Shown: positions 8,011-16,179 of the stretch, in pieces
How the letters are laid out: every line of letters starts with the position of its first letter
How positions within the stretch are numbered: the stretch's first letter is position 1
DNA from: Peptococcaceae bacterium BRH_c23
GTDB taxonomy: Bacteria > Bacillota_B > Desulfitobacteriia > Desulfitobacteriales > Desulfitobacteriaceae
DNA length: 26,081 bases
Assembly: GCA_000961805.1 (NCBI GenBank)
Contig: LADV01000209.1
Location: 1-26,081, forward strand
Reading direction: 5' to 3'
Notes under the pieces: model-generated
The model's input: the letters and a program-made list of their open reading frames with translations, nothing else
Database searches by the model: none
What the model was told of the DNA's origin: nothing
Program-made: the position numbers and the translations under genes

Positions 8011-9390
8011 CTAAAGTTTGACGATATATTTCTTCATAATCCTGAGCGCGGCGAGGGGTGCTACTTCACGAAGCAACCCCATTGCTGCTAAAATGTACTC
8101 TTTATCTAAGTAAAAGACCGCGTTTTGAGGTTTGAGAAGCGTAGGTTCCTCTGTGTTAAAAACTGCTCCTCGCAAGATACCCAAAGCATCAGGGTGGTGA
8201 AGGAGGACCCCTCCCGTCCCGATCACCACAGGTAGCGGCGTTAAATCCTTGCCATGCTGCACATAAGTCGCACCGAACGGAGTATAAACTACCTCAATCG
8301 TTCCGACATGACGGTCTACAGCCAACCCTACAGCCACTCGGCCCATAGCCACATCGAACTTGACTTCTTCCTCTGATTGAGGAATTCGCCAAGGATCTTC
8401 TTTACATAAACTTAATTGGAATTCAATTTGATCTTCTGCCCAACCCAGGTAGTCGCTCAAGCGTCGACCGGCGGCCTCCACTAACGCCTCTGAACTGTAG
8501 CGCATCCCCAAGTCGCCCTCAACCGTTCGCTTGGCATAAGGTTCTGGTAACCCTTTCAGCATAACGCTGGGTTTACTCGGGTCCCCCCTGGCAATCGAAT
8601 ACACATCCGTCGTAGCCCCCCCGACATCCACAATCATGAGTTCGCCCATCCCCTGTTCAGAACCATGTCCCTGAGCCAGAAGTTCTGCTGCTGAAAGCAC
8701 CGCCGCTGGTGTCGGCATCATAATCCGTTCCAGAAATTCCTCGGCTGTGTCTAATCCCTTGGCCTGAATGATGTGGGTTAAGAACACATCCCTAATCGCT
8801 AAACGGGCAGATTCTACTGACAAGACGCCGAGCTCTGGCATCACATTGTCTGCTACAACTACAGGACTATGCCGTTTGCGCAGGATTTCTGCAGCCTGGG
8901 CAGCCGCTACCTTATTTCCCGCAATCACAACAGGAAGGCTTTGGGGAAGCTTGCCCAGCATTTCTGCATTTTTTAAGAGGACTTCCTTATTACCCCCATC
9001 CGTTCCTCCCGCTAACAAGAGGATATCTGGTTTATAACTAATAATTCTATTCAGATCAGCTGGCGTCAGTTCGTAGCTAAAAACTTGAAGCACTCGAGCA
9101 CCCGCTCCGAGGGCTGCTCGTCTGGCTGCTTCGGCAGTAAGTTCTTTAACCAACCCACTGGCAATCATTTTTAACCCACCGGCCGCACTACTGCAAGCCA
9201 GCTTGCGAGCAAAATTCCAACCGCCTGCAGGCTCAGGAATCTGAGCTAAGGCTGCCTTTAAACCCTCCATAATACTAGTTTCAATGGTTGTACCCGCTCT
9301 GGCCGTCCCCACTATCTCCTCCGAATCAAGGTCTACAATGGTCACTTTCGTAAACGTACTGCCAAAATCTATGAGAAGGACTGCTTGCAA
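8011..9390 (-). CDS. glmL: Glutamate mutase reactivation protein GlmL (MutL family)
   Basis: GlmL is an ASKHA-fold ATPase of 459 residues, thought to reactivate glutamate mutase by exchanging damaged cobalamin. It is unrelated to the mismatch-repair protein also called MutL. The phosphate-binding motif [10 protein letters not shown] is at residues 6-15, [13 protein letters not shown] near 124-136, and a second nucleotide motif, [11 protein letters not shown], in the middle. It starts with TTG at 9390 behind a long G-run (AAAGGGGGGG). It lies between glmS and glmE, the arrangement known from clostridial glm operons. Confidence 0.93.
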   Translation of the reverse strand: MQAVLLIDFGSTFTKVTIVDLDSEEIVGTARAGTTIETSIMEGLKAALAQIPEPAGGWNFARKLACSSAAGGLKMIASGLVKELTAEAARRAALGAGARVLQVFSYELTPADLNRIISYKPDILLLAGGTDGGNKEVLLKNAEMLGKLPQSLPVVIAGNKVAAAQAAEILRKRHSPVVVADNVMPELGVLSVESARLAIRDVFLTHIIQAKGLDTAEEFLERIMMPTPAAVLSAAELLAQGHGSEQGMGELMIVDVGGATTDVYSIARGDPSKPSVMLKGLPEPYAKRTVEGDLGMRYSSEALVEAAGRRLSDYLGWAEDQIEFQLSLCKEDPWRIPQSEEEVKFDVAMGRVAVGLAVDRHVGTIEVVYTPFGATYVQHGKDLTPLPVVIGTGGVLLHHPDALGILRGAVFNTEEPTLLKPQNAVFYLDKEYILAAMGLLREVAPLAALRIMKKYIVKL

Positions 9391-9417
9391 GGTCCGTTCC
9401 CCCCCTTTAATCCACTC

Positions 9418-9828
9418 CTAAATACCTAAATCTTTACGTAAATCCTCGATCGGTGTCTCTGGCATCGTTCCTGGTGGATAAACCCGGTCAAAACCCATCG
9501 CTAAAAATCGTTCTTTGACAGATTCAAAGTCCTGTTTCCCACATACCAAGTTACCTCCGACATACATACGAATATTACCTATTCCTGTCTCCTGACACTT
9601 CTCACGCAAACCTCGGCAATCCATTTCCCCGTGTCCGTACAGAGATGAAACCAGCAAAACATCGGCATTCGTTTCGATGGCTGCATGGATGAACTCTTCC
9701 TGAGTCGCGAGTACTCCAATATTGATCACTTTAAACCCCGCTTGTGTAAAGGCATAATCCAAGATTCGATTTCCCACAGCATGAACATCCGCTCCAATGA
9801 CCCCTAAGACCAAGGTTTTTTGTTCCAA
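9418..9828 (-). CDS. glmS: Glutamate mutase sigma subunit (B12-binding)
   Basis: This 136-residue cobalamin-binding subunit has the Rossmann-like fold with the base-off/His-on motif DVHAVG at residues 14-19, where H16 would be the lower axial ligand to cobalt. [11 protein letters not shown] in the middle and GGNLVCGKQ near residues 91-99 also match the family. It joins GlmE to form the active glutamate mutase. The start is TTG at 9828, 8 bases after AGGAGG; an ATG just upstream is out of frame. It follows murI after 49 bases and precedes glmL after 27. Confidence 0.95.
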   Translation of the reverse strand: MEQKTLVLGVIGADVHAVGNRILDYAFTQAGFKVINIGVLATQEEFIHAAIETNADVLLVSSLYGHGEMDCRGLREKCQETGIGNIRMYVGGNLVCGKQDFESVKERFLAMGFDRVYPPGTMPETPIEDLRKDLGI

Positions 9829-9877
9829 AATCCATTCCTCCTGGTCGCTTTCTTTCTTAAATTACTCCCCTAAAACC

Positions 9878-10780
9878 TCACTCACCTAAAATGACTTGTT
9901 CTACATGATCGATCTGTTCTTGGAGGAGTGTATTACCCACTTGCCGAAAAAGCCCTGGATCTCCACTCACAAAATAACGAGCCCGCCAATGTTTTTTCCC
10001 TAAGACCGATGAAGTAGGTGACTCAATCAATCCCGATCGTTCCCAATCGTCTAGATGCTGAAGTAATATCTCAAGCTCTTTGACCACTGCCAAAGCTGGG
10101 TCCACAATCAACACATCTTCTCCCAAGGTCTCCCTGATGACGGATTCAAGAAAAGGATAATGAGTACATCCCAGAATAAGAGTATCCACACCCGCCGCTT
10201 TTAACGGAGCTAAATAAGTTTTGGCAATGCCACGTGCTTCTGCTGAATTCGCCAAACCAGCTTCAATTAAAGGTACAAAGAGAGGGCAACCTTGAGCTTT
10301 AACTAAGGCGATAGCCTGTTCTCCTTGCTGCCAAGCGTCTCTAAGTTCTAAGTCATCAGGTAAGCTTCCTTTTGCCAGGGCTCGACTCACCCCGGACGCA
10401 TAGGCTTTGCTGCGCACGGTAGTTTCCGTCGCAATCAGCCCTATTCTTCCAGCGATAGTTTTTTCCACTGCCAAGCGTGCTCCCGGTTCGACCATACCAA
10501 CCATTGGGATATCAAATCGATCTCGTAGAATAGGAAGCGCGGTTGCCGAACTGCTATTACAAGCTACGACAATCACCTCTGCCCCTTGTCCGATCAGAAA
10601 CGTGACAATCTCTTCTCCAAAACGGATTAATTCCTCTCGAGAGCGGTTTCCATAGGGTACCCGGGCAGTATCTCCATAATAAACGATTCGGACATCGAGT
10701 AATCGCTCCAGAATCTCTTTCATCACGGTAAGACCACCCACTCCCGAGTCGAACATTCCGATTACGCGCTGCTTTTTCAA
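9878..10780 (-). CDS. murI: Glutamate racemase
   Basis: This cofactor-independent racemase interconverts L- and D-glutamate. It has 300 residues; the catalytic pair is C74 (VACNSSSA) and C205 (LGCTHYPF), and D11/S12 lie in the N-terminal FDSGVGGL. It starts with TTG at 10780, overlapping the TGA of the gntR-type gene as TTGA, with GGGGGAG just upstream, so the two are translationally coupled. MurI normally supplies D-glutamate for peptidoglycan. Its place at the head of a glutamate-fermentation operon, under the same regulator, suggests it may also convert D-glutamate to the L form used by glutamate mutase. That role is inference. Confidence 0.93.
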   Translation of the reverse strand: MKKQRVIGMFDSGVGGLTVMKEILERLLDVRIVYYGDTARVPYGNRSREELIRFGEEIVTFLIGQGAEVIVVACNSSSATALPILRDRFDIPMVGMVEPGARLAVEKTIAGRIGLIATETTVRSKAYASGVSRALAKGSLPDDLELRDAWQQGEQAIALVKAQGCPLFVPLIEAGLANSAEARGIAKTYLAPLKAAGVDTLILGCTHYPFLESVIRETLGEDVLIVDPALAVVKELEILLQHLDDWERSGLIESPTSSVLGKKHWRARYFVSGDPGLFRQVGNTLLQEQIDHVEQVILGE

Positions 10781-11730
10781 AACTTCTCCCCCTTTAATTC
10801 CAGCAAAAGTCCTCTTATGAGATTAAGACTCCCAGCATCCGGTTCAAAGCGAAACTCGATACACTCCATATTTTGCGGGAGCACTTTTTCAACCCGGAAT
10901 CGAAGCCTCGGAGCTAGGATTACGGCTCCACATTCCGGCAAAACCTGATTTAACCTCGCCTCATCTGGTTGAATTAGGGTTTTCAGCACTGGGTACAAAC
11001 CGGCTTGCCTAAGCGCCCCTTTAACTTTTTCAGCAAATTGCTGACTTTCACAGACTAAAGCTAATCCACGCCCCATGGATAACTTGGCAATACGCACAAT
11101 CGTATCCAGTTTGGGCTGCATAGAAATCCCCAAGATTGGGATGCCCAGTTTACCCAGAAGAATCTTGACTTCCGCAAGATGAGTCACTCCCGTGATCGCC
11201 ATATCCATTCCGGCCAAACGATCCTGAGCTCGCGGGGATTCCTGGAGTTCAGAAAGCAAGATCGGTAAAAGGCTTACTCCTGAACCGAGATTCCAATTGA
11301 CTTCCACAAGTTGTTCAGGGTTCGTGACGAGGAAAGCCACTTTCAGTCGTGAAAGAAGCTCTTTCTTTTCCATTCCCCGTACATGAACAAACGACACAAA
11401 GTCATCGATGGAAAACCCGAGTCCAACTGCCTCTTCCATGGCCAAATCAACGATCCGGAGGACTTTCTCCTTTCGACCCTCCTGCTGAAGGATTTGCGAA
11501 GTATCCTCAACGAAGGTCCCTTTACCCCTTGCCGAACTTAAAATCCCTTCACTCTCCAGTTCCTTATAAGCTTGGCTGACAGTATTTCGGCTAACAGCTA
11601 AACTTTTGGCCAACTCCCGTTCTGGTGGAAGTTTCATCCCTGCAGTCCAAATCCCTTGGGTAATTCGTTGTCGGATCTGCTCCTTAAGCTGGATGTAATA
11701 CGGTACTCCGCTTTTTCGATCCAAATCCAT
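10777..11730 (-). CDS. GntR-family regulator with an unusual long C-terminal domain
   Basis: The first 75 residues form a GntR winged helix: YYIQLKEQIRQRI, then KLPPERELAKSLAVSRNTV, then GKGTFV. This start resembles the short YtrA subgroup. The remaining 240 residues are not the FadR, UTRA or aminotransferase domains usually attached. They include alternating hydrophobic strands (AFLVTN, MDMAITGVTHL, GLALVCES, AVILAP) suggesting an alpha/beta sensor fold I do not recognise. As first gene of the glm/mal operon, overlapping murI by 4 bases, it most likely controls this operon in response to a metabolite such as glutamate or a downstream acid. The ATG at 11730 follows GAGGG. Confidence 0.85.
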   Translation of the reverse strand: MDLDRKSGVPYYIQLKEQIRQRITQGIWTAGMKLPPERELAKSLAVSRNTVSQAYKELESEGILSSARGKGTFVEDTSQILQQEGRKEKVLRIVDLAMEEAVGLGFSIDDFVSFVHVRGMEKKELLSRLKVAFLVTNPEQLVEVNWNLGSGVSLLPILLSELQESPRAQDRLAGMDMAITGVTHLAEVKILLGKLGIPILGISMQPKLDTIVRIAKLSMGRGLALVCESQQFAEKVKGALRQAGLYPVLKTLIQPDEARLNQVLPECGAVILAPRLRFRVEKVLPQNMECIEFRFEPDAGSLNLIRGLLLELKGEKF

Positions 11731-12039
11731 TAATATCCCTCTTCTCTTATTCCTGAAATCCTTGTTATAGAAAACTAAGCAGAGTTTTAATCGTTCTATT
11801 TGGCTTAATCCTTTTTGGTCTGGTTAATTAGTCCAATAACTATTATACTTCTCTATTCTTTAGGGTATTCCTTCTTTGGCTAGGTCCTATCAATAAATAT
11901 TATGAGTAACTTAGTAGTTAGTGATACACTTCTTCCTTTTCAACGTATGAGGAAGAAAGATATCGATCATTCACAGGAAAATCGATCCTACATCTTATGA
12001 AATGATTTATAATCTTGTATAGAGAATATTGAACAAAAT
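11731..12039. other. Intergenic region upstream of the gntR-murI-glm operon
   Basis: These 309 bases hold no convincing gene. The operon promoter should lie here; a TATAAT is present on the minus strand near 11870-11876 but has no good -35 partner. AT-rich near-symmetric sequence around 11815-11835 (GGACTAATTAACC) could be a GntR operator, but its symmetry is imperfect. I see no cobalamin riboswitch box despite the B12-dependent enzyme downstream. Confidence 0.3.
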
Positions 12040-12080
12040 GGGGCAGTAACAAACTTCTTTAACTAGTTTGTTACTGCCCC
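12040..12080 (-). terminator. Rho-independent terminator of the CWB2 surface-protein gene
   Basis: A perfect 16-bp stem (12040-12055 with 12065-12080, GGGGCAGTAACAAACT) with a 9-base loop is followed on the minus strand by ATTTTGTTC. It lies about 50 bases past the stop at 12132. Confidence 0.85.
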
Positions 12081-12131
12081 TTGGTTATGCTTCCCTACTT
12101 CGTTGTTTAAGTTGTTTAGTTATTTAAGTTT

Positions 12132-13751
12132 TTAGTGGTTCAATATTTGCTGGAGTTGTTGCTCGAGATAATACGAGACTCCACTATTATTGCCTACAAC
12201 TGCTGACTTTGAAATATACCCTTTATTGAAAAGCAAGAAATAGTTCAGACTCGATGGAACGGTATTTGGAGGGAGCATTGCAACAAAGCCTCCTTTTTTA
12301 GCTGCTAATGCGGCTGTTAACAAAGCGCCCGCATAGGGGTTTCCCGAGTTAACATCATCCTGACGAACTAGCCCTGATGTAAAGTAAAGCGGGGACTGAG
12401 GAACCTGCGAGTTGTTGAAAAGATTTTGAAAGATGATATTCTGAGTATCGTAACGGTCATATCCACCCCAACGTTTGACTAAATACTTAGCCTGTAGCTC
12501 ATCTTCCACGGAATCACCAATAACGGCTGTCCCGCCAAGCAAAATAACGTTACTAGCCTTGAGATCTGTCAATGCCTGAATTGTAGAAGGAGGCAGTTGA
12601 TCTCTATCTGTAAGCAAAATCGGGCTCCCTTGCTCCGCAGCAAAAGCGCTGATCGCGATGGCATCTGGGATTGCATGCCCATTGGCAATATATACGGTGC
12701 GAGTGAGATCAATCCCTACATTAGAGGAGATAAGCGCAGCCGTATCATATCCTTGTAATCCAGCAATCCGAGTAACAGTAAACTCGTTACTCAAGGTATC
12801 CTGGATGCCTTGCGAAATTGCGACTGTTCCACCGACGATGTAAACATACTGAGCGCCCAAAGTACGAATTGCGGCCAAAGTCCGATCATCTAACTTTGTC
12901 GATTTTGTCATTAGAATCGGCGCATCGAGCCTTTTAGAGAGTGGGGCCGCAGCAAGAGCATCAGAGAATTGATCATCTCGTGCCAGAATCACATAAGGAG
13001 CCCCCATCGTCCAACCGCTTTGGGCAACCTCAACTGAGAGAGCAACATTATCTTCCGCCGTCCCTCCAATACGCGCATTTTGAGTATAGGCAGGAACTAC
13101 CGGGATCGAACCGATCACATGACCGGCGAAAACGATGTTCGCTGAACCATATAGAGAGGGTGTCATACTAAACGTAAACGTCCCATCACTGAGAGTTGTA
13201 AAAGATACTGCGGATGCCCCAAGTAGCGTTCCGTCTACAGTTCCAGATTTACGGCCCAATGGGTTGCCTTCCGTATCCGTTACCTTAACTCTAATAGTAT
13301 TATTCTTGTTGATAACAAGAGAATCTGTAATAATTGTCGTAGCATTCAGCACTGTAATAGTTCCAGCGGCTAAAGCTGTACCCGAAGCTCCTTGGCGTAT
13401 AACTAACTGATACTCACCAGCAGTTTCTAACGTAACGTTGGAAATCGTATAATGTCCTGCTGACCCAGAAACTTGAAATAACTTATCAACTCCCTGAGCA
13501 TCTGTGATGGTAGCGCTTCCCACAGATCCAGTAAAAGGGTCGGACTTATTATCCCAAAGTTGAACATTTATATTACCTGCTTCTCCGGCAATCAGTCTAG
13601 AATCTTCGCTGGTCGCAAAGTTGAGCCAGCCGAGCCATGTACTAGGATCATCACTCGTGGCCGCTGAAGCCACCCCCGGAATCATTCCCAACAGCAAAAA
13701 TACCATCATCAGTAAACTCAAAACCTTTTGGGTCTGCTTCCTTTTCCCCAT
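12132..13751 (-). CDS. Secreted surface protein with three cell wall-binding (CWB2) repeats
   Basis: The ATG at 13751, behind GGGAGGAG, gives 539 residues. The longer open frame upstream runs into repeat-rich sequence and is unlikely to be used. Residues 1-30 are a signal peptide (KRK, hydrophobic core, VASA). Residues about 35-220 look like two Ig-like beta domains (for example YTISNVTLETAGEYQLVI). From about 227 on come three CWB2 repeats, each with a RIGG/RIAG/RWGG start, a SDALAAAPL- or PDAIAIS-type block and a VYIVGGT- or VILLGGT-type block. CWB2 modules anchor proteins non-covalently to anionic wall polymers. The gene stands alone with its own terminator. The role of the Ig-like part is unknown. 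Confidence 0.88.
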   Translation of the reverse strand: MGKRKQTQKVLSLLMMVFLLLGMIPGVASAATSDDPSTWLGWLNFATSEDSRLIAGEAGNINVQLWDNKSDPFTGSVGSATITDAQGVDKLFQVSGSAGHYTISNVTLETAGEYQLVIRQGASGTALAAGTITVLNATTIITDSLVINKNNTIRVKVTDTEGNPLGRKSGTVDGTLLGASAVSFTTLSDGTFTFSMTPSLYGSANIVFAGHVIGSIPVVPAYTQNARIGGTAEDNVALSVEVAQSGWTMGAPYVILARDDQFSDALAAAPLSKRLDAPILMTKSTKLDDRTLAAIRTLGAQYVYIVGGTVAISQGIQDTLSNEFTVTRIAGLQGYDTAALISSNVGIDLTRTVYIANGHAIPDAIAISAFAAEQGSPILLTDRDQLPPSTIQALTDLKASNVILLGGTAVIGDSVEDELQAKYLVKRWGGYDRYDTQNIIFQNLFNNSQVPQSPLYFTSGLVRQDDVNSGNPYAGALLTAALAAKKGGFVAMLPPNTVPSSLNYFLLFNKGYISKSAVVGNNSGVSYYLEQQLQQILNH

Positions 13752-14126
13752 ATAATATTTCTCCTCCCTAATTTCGGCTATCCTCCGCAAGTCAGTGCAA
13801 GTCAGGGACGGTTCTTCACTTGCATTCTTTCTGACACTCAATAAACCGTGCTCCGCTTGCAACTCCTTATCCTGCTTAACAGTTCTTCGAGTTCCTTAGA
13901 TCAAATGCAAGTCGTTCCTAGCACCGTCTGACCAGAAACTAAGGGACATTACTAAGTGAACACATCAGTGAAGTTCACGGTAAAGCGAGTGCTGATGCTG
14001 AAGCATTATCACGCCTAGGTTCACATCTTGCGCTACCCAGAGGTTGGCAGTGATAGCTTCAGCATCCAACGAGCGAGTGAACGTGAACGTGTGTGAACGT
14101 GCAATGGCCCCTTACTTTCAAAGACC
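13752..14126. repeat. Palindrome- and repeat-rich spacer
   Basis: No gene is supported in these 375 bases. They contain repeated words (GCAAGTCAG twice near 13788-13806, GTGAAC four times at 13957-14097, GCGAGTG at 13985 and 14073), a TGCAAGT/ACTTGCA hairpin around GGGACGGTTCTTC at 13796-13824, and the long hairpin listed separately. The GGACGGTTCT word also occurs at 23052-23061. This looks like a dispersed non-coding repeat, not a decayed gene. Confidence 0.55.
13994..14066. repeat. Long stem-loop between efflux permease and CWB2 gene
   Basis: GATGCTGAAGC (13994-14004) pairs perfectly with GCTTCAGCATC (14056-14066), and TATCAC (14007-14012) continues the stem with GTGATA (14050-14055) after a 2-base bulge. 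That makes 17 bp around a 37-base loop. No U-run follows on either strand, so it is not a standard terminator for the permease gene that ends at 14127. Confidence 0.65.
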
Positions 14127-15344
14127 TTATTCGTATCTTAAAGCATCAATCGGGTCCATTGCCGCGGCCTTTCGTGCCGGGAAGACCCCGAATATAATGC
14201 CGATTGCGGCAGAGAAGCCAAAAGCCATCAACACTGAGGACACGGAAATACTGGTATCCATTGCTAAGGCCTTTCCTGCCAGGCTTGATCCTCCATAACC
14301 TAGGGCAATGCCTATACCTCCACCTAAGATACTGAGTACGACCGCTTCGATGAGAAACTGCATGAGAATATCCCCGCTTTTTGCCCCGATGGCTTTCCGG
14401 ATTCCAATCTCTCGGGTTCGTTCGGTGACTGAAACGAGCATGATATTCATGATGCCAATTCCCCCGACCAACAGGGATATGCCTGCAATCCCGCCCAAGA
14501 GCATGGTTAAGGTTTGGGTGACACTTTGCATGGTTGCTAACATATCAGCCTGATTCTGTACCCTAAAGTCGTTATCTTTGCCCTCCTGGATCTTATGAGT
14601 TTTTCGCAACGTTACCGTAATCTCATCTTGTGCTGTTTGCATAAGGTCCTCGGAGGAGGCCGAGACTAAAATATTTCGTAAGGTTTTCCTGCCGATTAAA
14701 CGCGCCTGAACGGTTGTGATAGGTGCTGTAATCATATCGTCACTGCTCTGAAATCCGGTAGACCCTGTAGCCGTTGTCACCCCAATGACTTGAAAGGGTA
14801 CGTTATTTATTTTGATGTTCTTGCCAATGATATTAGCGTTGGCATCCCCCATGAGATTTTCCACAACCGTCGGACCGAGCACTGCGACCCTTGCACTGCT
14901 ATTCACGTCCGCTTCCGTGATATAACGACCACGGGCCATTGTGACATTTTTAATTATTTCATAGCCCTCTGTGGTACCGATGATGCTCGTAGAGGTATTT
15001 CCAGAACCTAAGACCACTTGCGCATTAGTACTAGAAAGCGGGGCTACCGCTTTAACGGCAGATCCTTCCGCAATCTTGTCAACATCGGTCATGCTTAAGC
15101 TGACTGAGCTACCTGCCCCCCCATTAACCCCTCCGGAATTTGATTGTCCCGCGCTAATAGTAAGTAGATTCGAGCCCATGCCCTGAATCTGGGAAGTGAT
15201 CGAAGCGGTTGCCCCATTTCCTATTCCGACCATGGCAATCACAGCCGCCACTCCGATAATAATTCCCAGCATGGTCAAGGCTGACCGCAGCTTATTAGCT
15301 CGCAAAGCCCTAAGAGAGACTCGGATACTTTCTAAAAAGTTCAC
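14127..15344 (-). CDS. MacB/FtsX-type ABC transporter permease
   Basis: This 405-residue permease begins with an amphipathic start and a first membrane helix at about 20-42 (SALTMLGIIIGVAAVIAMVG). A large extracytoplasmic MacB-PCD domain spans roughly 45-280, with three more helices in the last 130 residues and an EIGIRKAIGAKSGDIL coupling motif near 315-330. This is the layout of MacB-like permeases that pump peptides, antibiotics or lipids through mechanotransmission rather than a transmembrane channel. It starts with GTG overlapping the ATPase stop as GTGA and is the last gene of the fusion protein-ATPase-permease set. The substrate cannot be told. Confidence 0.92.
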   Translation of the reverse strand: MNFLESIRVSLRALRANKLRSALTMLGIIIGVAAVIAMVGIGNGATASITSQIQGMGSNLLTISAGQSNSGGVNGGAGSSVSLSMTDVDKIAEGSAVKAVAPLSSTNAQVVLGSGNTSTSIIGTTEGYEIIKNVTMARGRYITEADVNSSARVAVLGPTVVENLMGDANANIIGKNIKINNVPFQVIGVTTATGSTGFQSSDDMITAPITTVQARLIGRKTLRNILVSASSEDLMQTAQDEITVTLRKTHKIQEGKDNDFRVQNQADMLATMQSVTQTLTMLLGGIAGISLLVGGIGIMNIMLVSVTERTREIGIRKAIGAKSGDILMQFLIEAVVLSILGGGIGIALGYGGSSLAGKALAMDTSISVSSVLMAFGFSAAIGIIFGVFPARKAAAMDPIDALRYE

Positions 15345-16066
15345 TCTGCCACTCCTTCCTCGAGGACCTGGGCTTGTGCTTTACGAGGATTTTTTACCTT
15401 TTCGTCCCCTTCAATGTGACCGTCACGGAAACGCACAATTCGCTCAGTAAATTCAGCAATATCTGGTTCGTGCGTTACAATAATAATCGTATTTCCTGAG
15501 GCATGCAGTCCCTGAAAGATCGCCATGACCTCTTCACTGGAGCGACTGTCCAAGTTCCCAGTGGGCTCATCCGCTAAAATGATAGCTGGCTTAGTCACGA
15601 GCGCTCGAGCGATGGCCACTCTTTGTTGCTGCCCACCCGATAGTTCTTTGGGACGGTGATGAATCCGATCACCCAGGCCCACTGATTCTAAGGCAGCGAT
15701 GGCACGAGAACGTCTTTCTTTACCTCCCATTCCTGCATAGAGCATGGGTAGTTCGACATTTTCGACAGCCATGGTTCGGGGCAGAAGATTAAAGCCTTGA
15801 AAGACAAACCCAATCTTGCGATTGCGAATGACGGATAAATCATCACCACTGGCCTTCGCGACATCGGTACCGTCGAGATAATACTCACCTTCTGTCGGTG
15901 TATCCAGGCATCCTAAAATATTCATCATCGTCGACTTGCCCGAACCCGAGGGTCCCATAATGGCTACAAATTCACCGGCTCCTACGTGAAGGTCCACCCC
16001 ACCTAAAGCCGCAACTTTTATATCACCGTTAGCATAGATCTTTTTGATTCCTTTGAGATTTATCAA
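15341..16066 (-). CDS. MacB/LolD-type ABC transporter ATP-binding protein
   Basis: This 241-residue ATPase has Walker A GPSGSGKST at 38-46, the signature LSGGQQQRVAIARAL starting at 142, and Walker B AIILADEPTG at 161-170 with catalytic E167. The close match to the LolD/MacB/FtsE subgroup fits its neighbour permease. The start is TTG at 16066 after GGAGGAG. It overlaps the permease gene by 4 bases and lies 113 bases after the membrane fusion protein gene. It has the lysine- and glutamate-rich C-terminal tail common in Firmicute homologues. Confidence 0.95.
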   Translation of the reverse strand: MINLKGIKKIYANGDIKVAALGGVDLHVGAGEFVAIMGPSGSGKSTMMNILGCLDTPTEGEYYLDGTDVAKASGDDLSVIRNRKIGFVFQGFNLLPRTMAVENVELPMLYAGMGGKERRSRAIAALESVGLGDRIHHRPKELSGGQQQRVAIARALVTKPAIILADEPTGNLDSRSSEEVMAIFQGLHASGNTIIIVTHEPDIAEFTERIVRFRDGHIEGDEKVKNPRKAQAQVLEEGVAE

Positions 16067-16179
16067 ATAATACTCCTCCTGACGTATCCGTCAAAGCAAG
16101 TTTAACTGAGTATTCCGTGCTGCCACCTTTGAACGACAATCCATTTGTCTGGTTCGAGCTGCAGGAACTATCAAATTAT

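Noticed and set aside
11731..12039. Cobalamin riboswitch ahead of the glm operon
   Set aside because: Looked for because glutamate mutase needs B12; no B12-box-like sequence or matching fold is visible.
13752..13862. Upstream extension of the CWB2 protein by 37 residues
   Set aside because: It would put a charged, repeat-derived stretch ahead of a normal signal peptide; the ATG at 13751 has a strong ribosome site.
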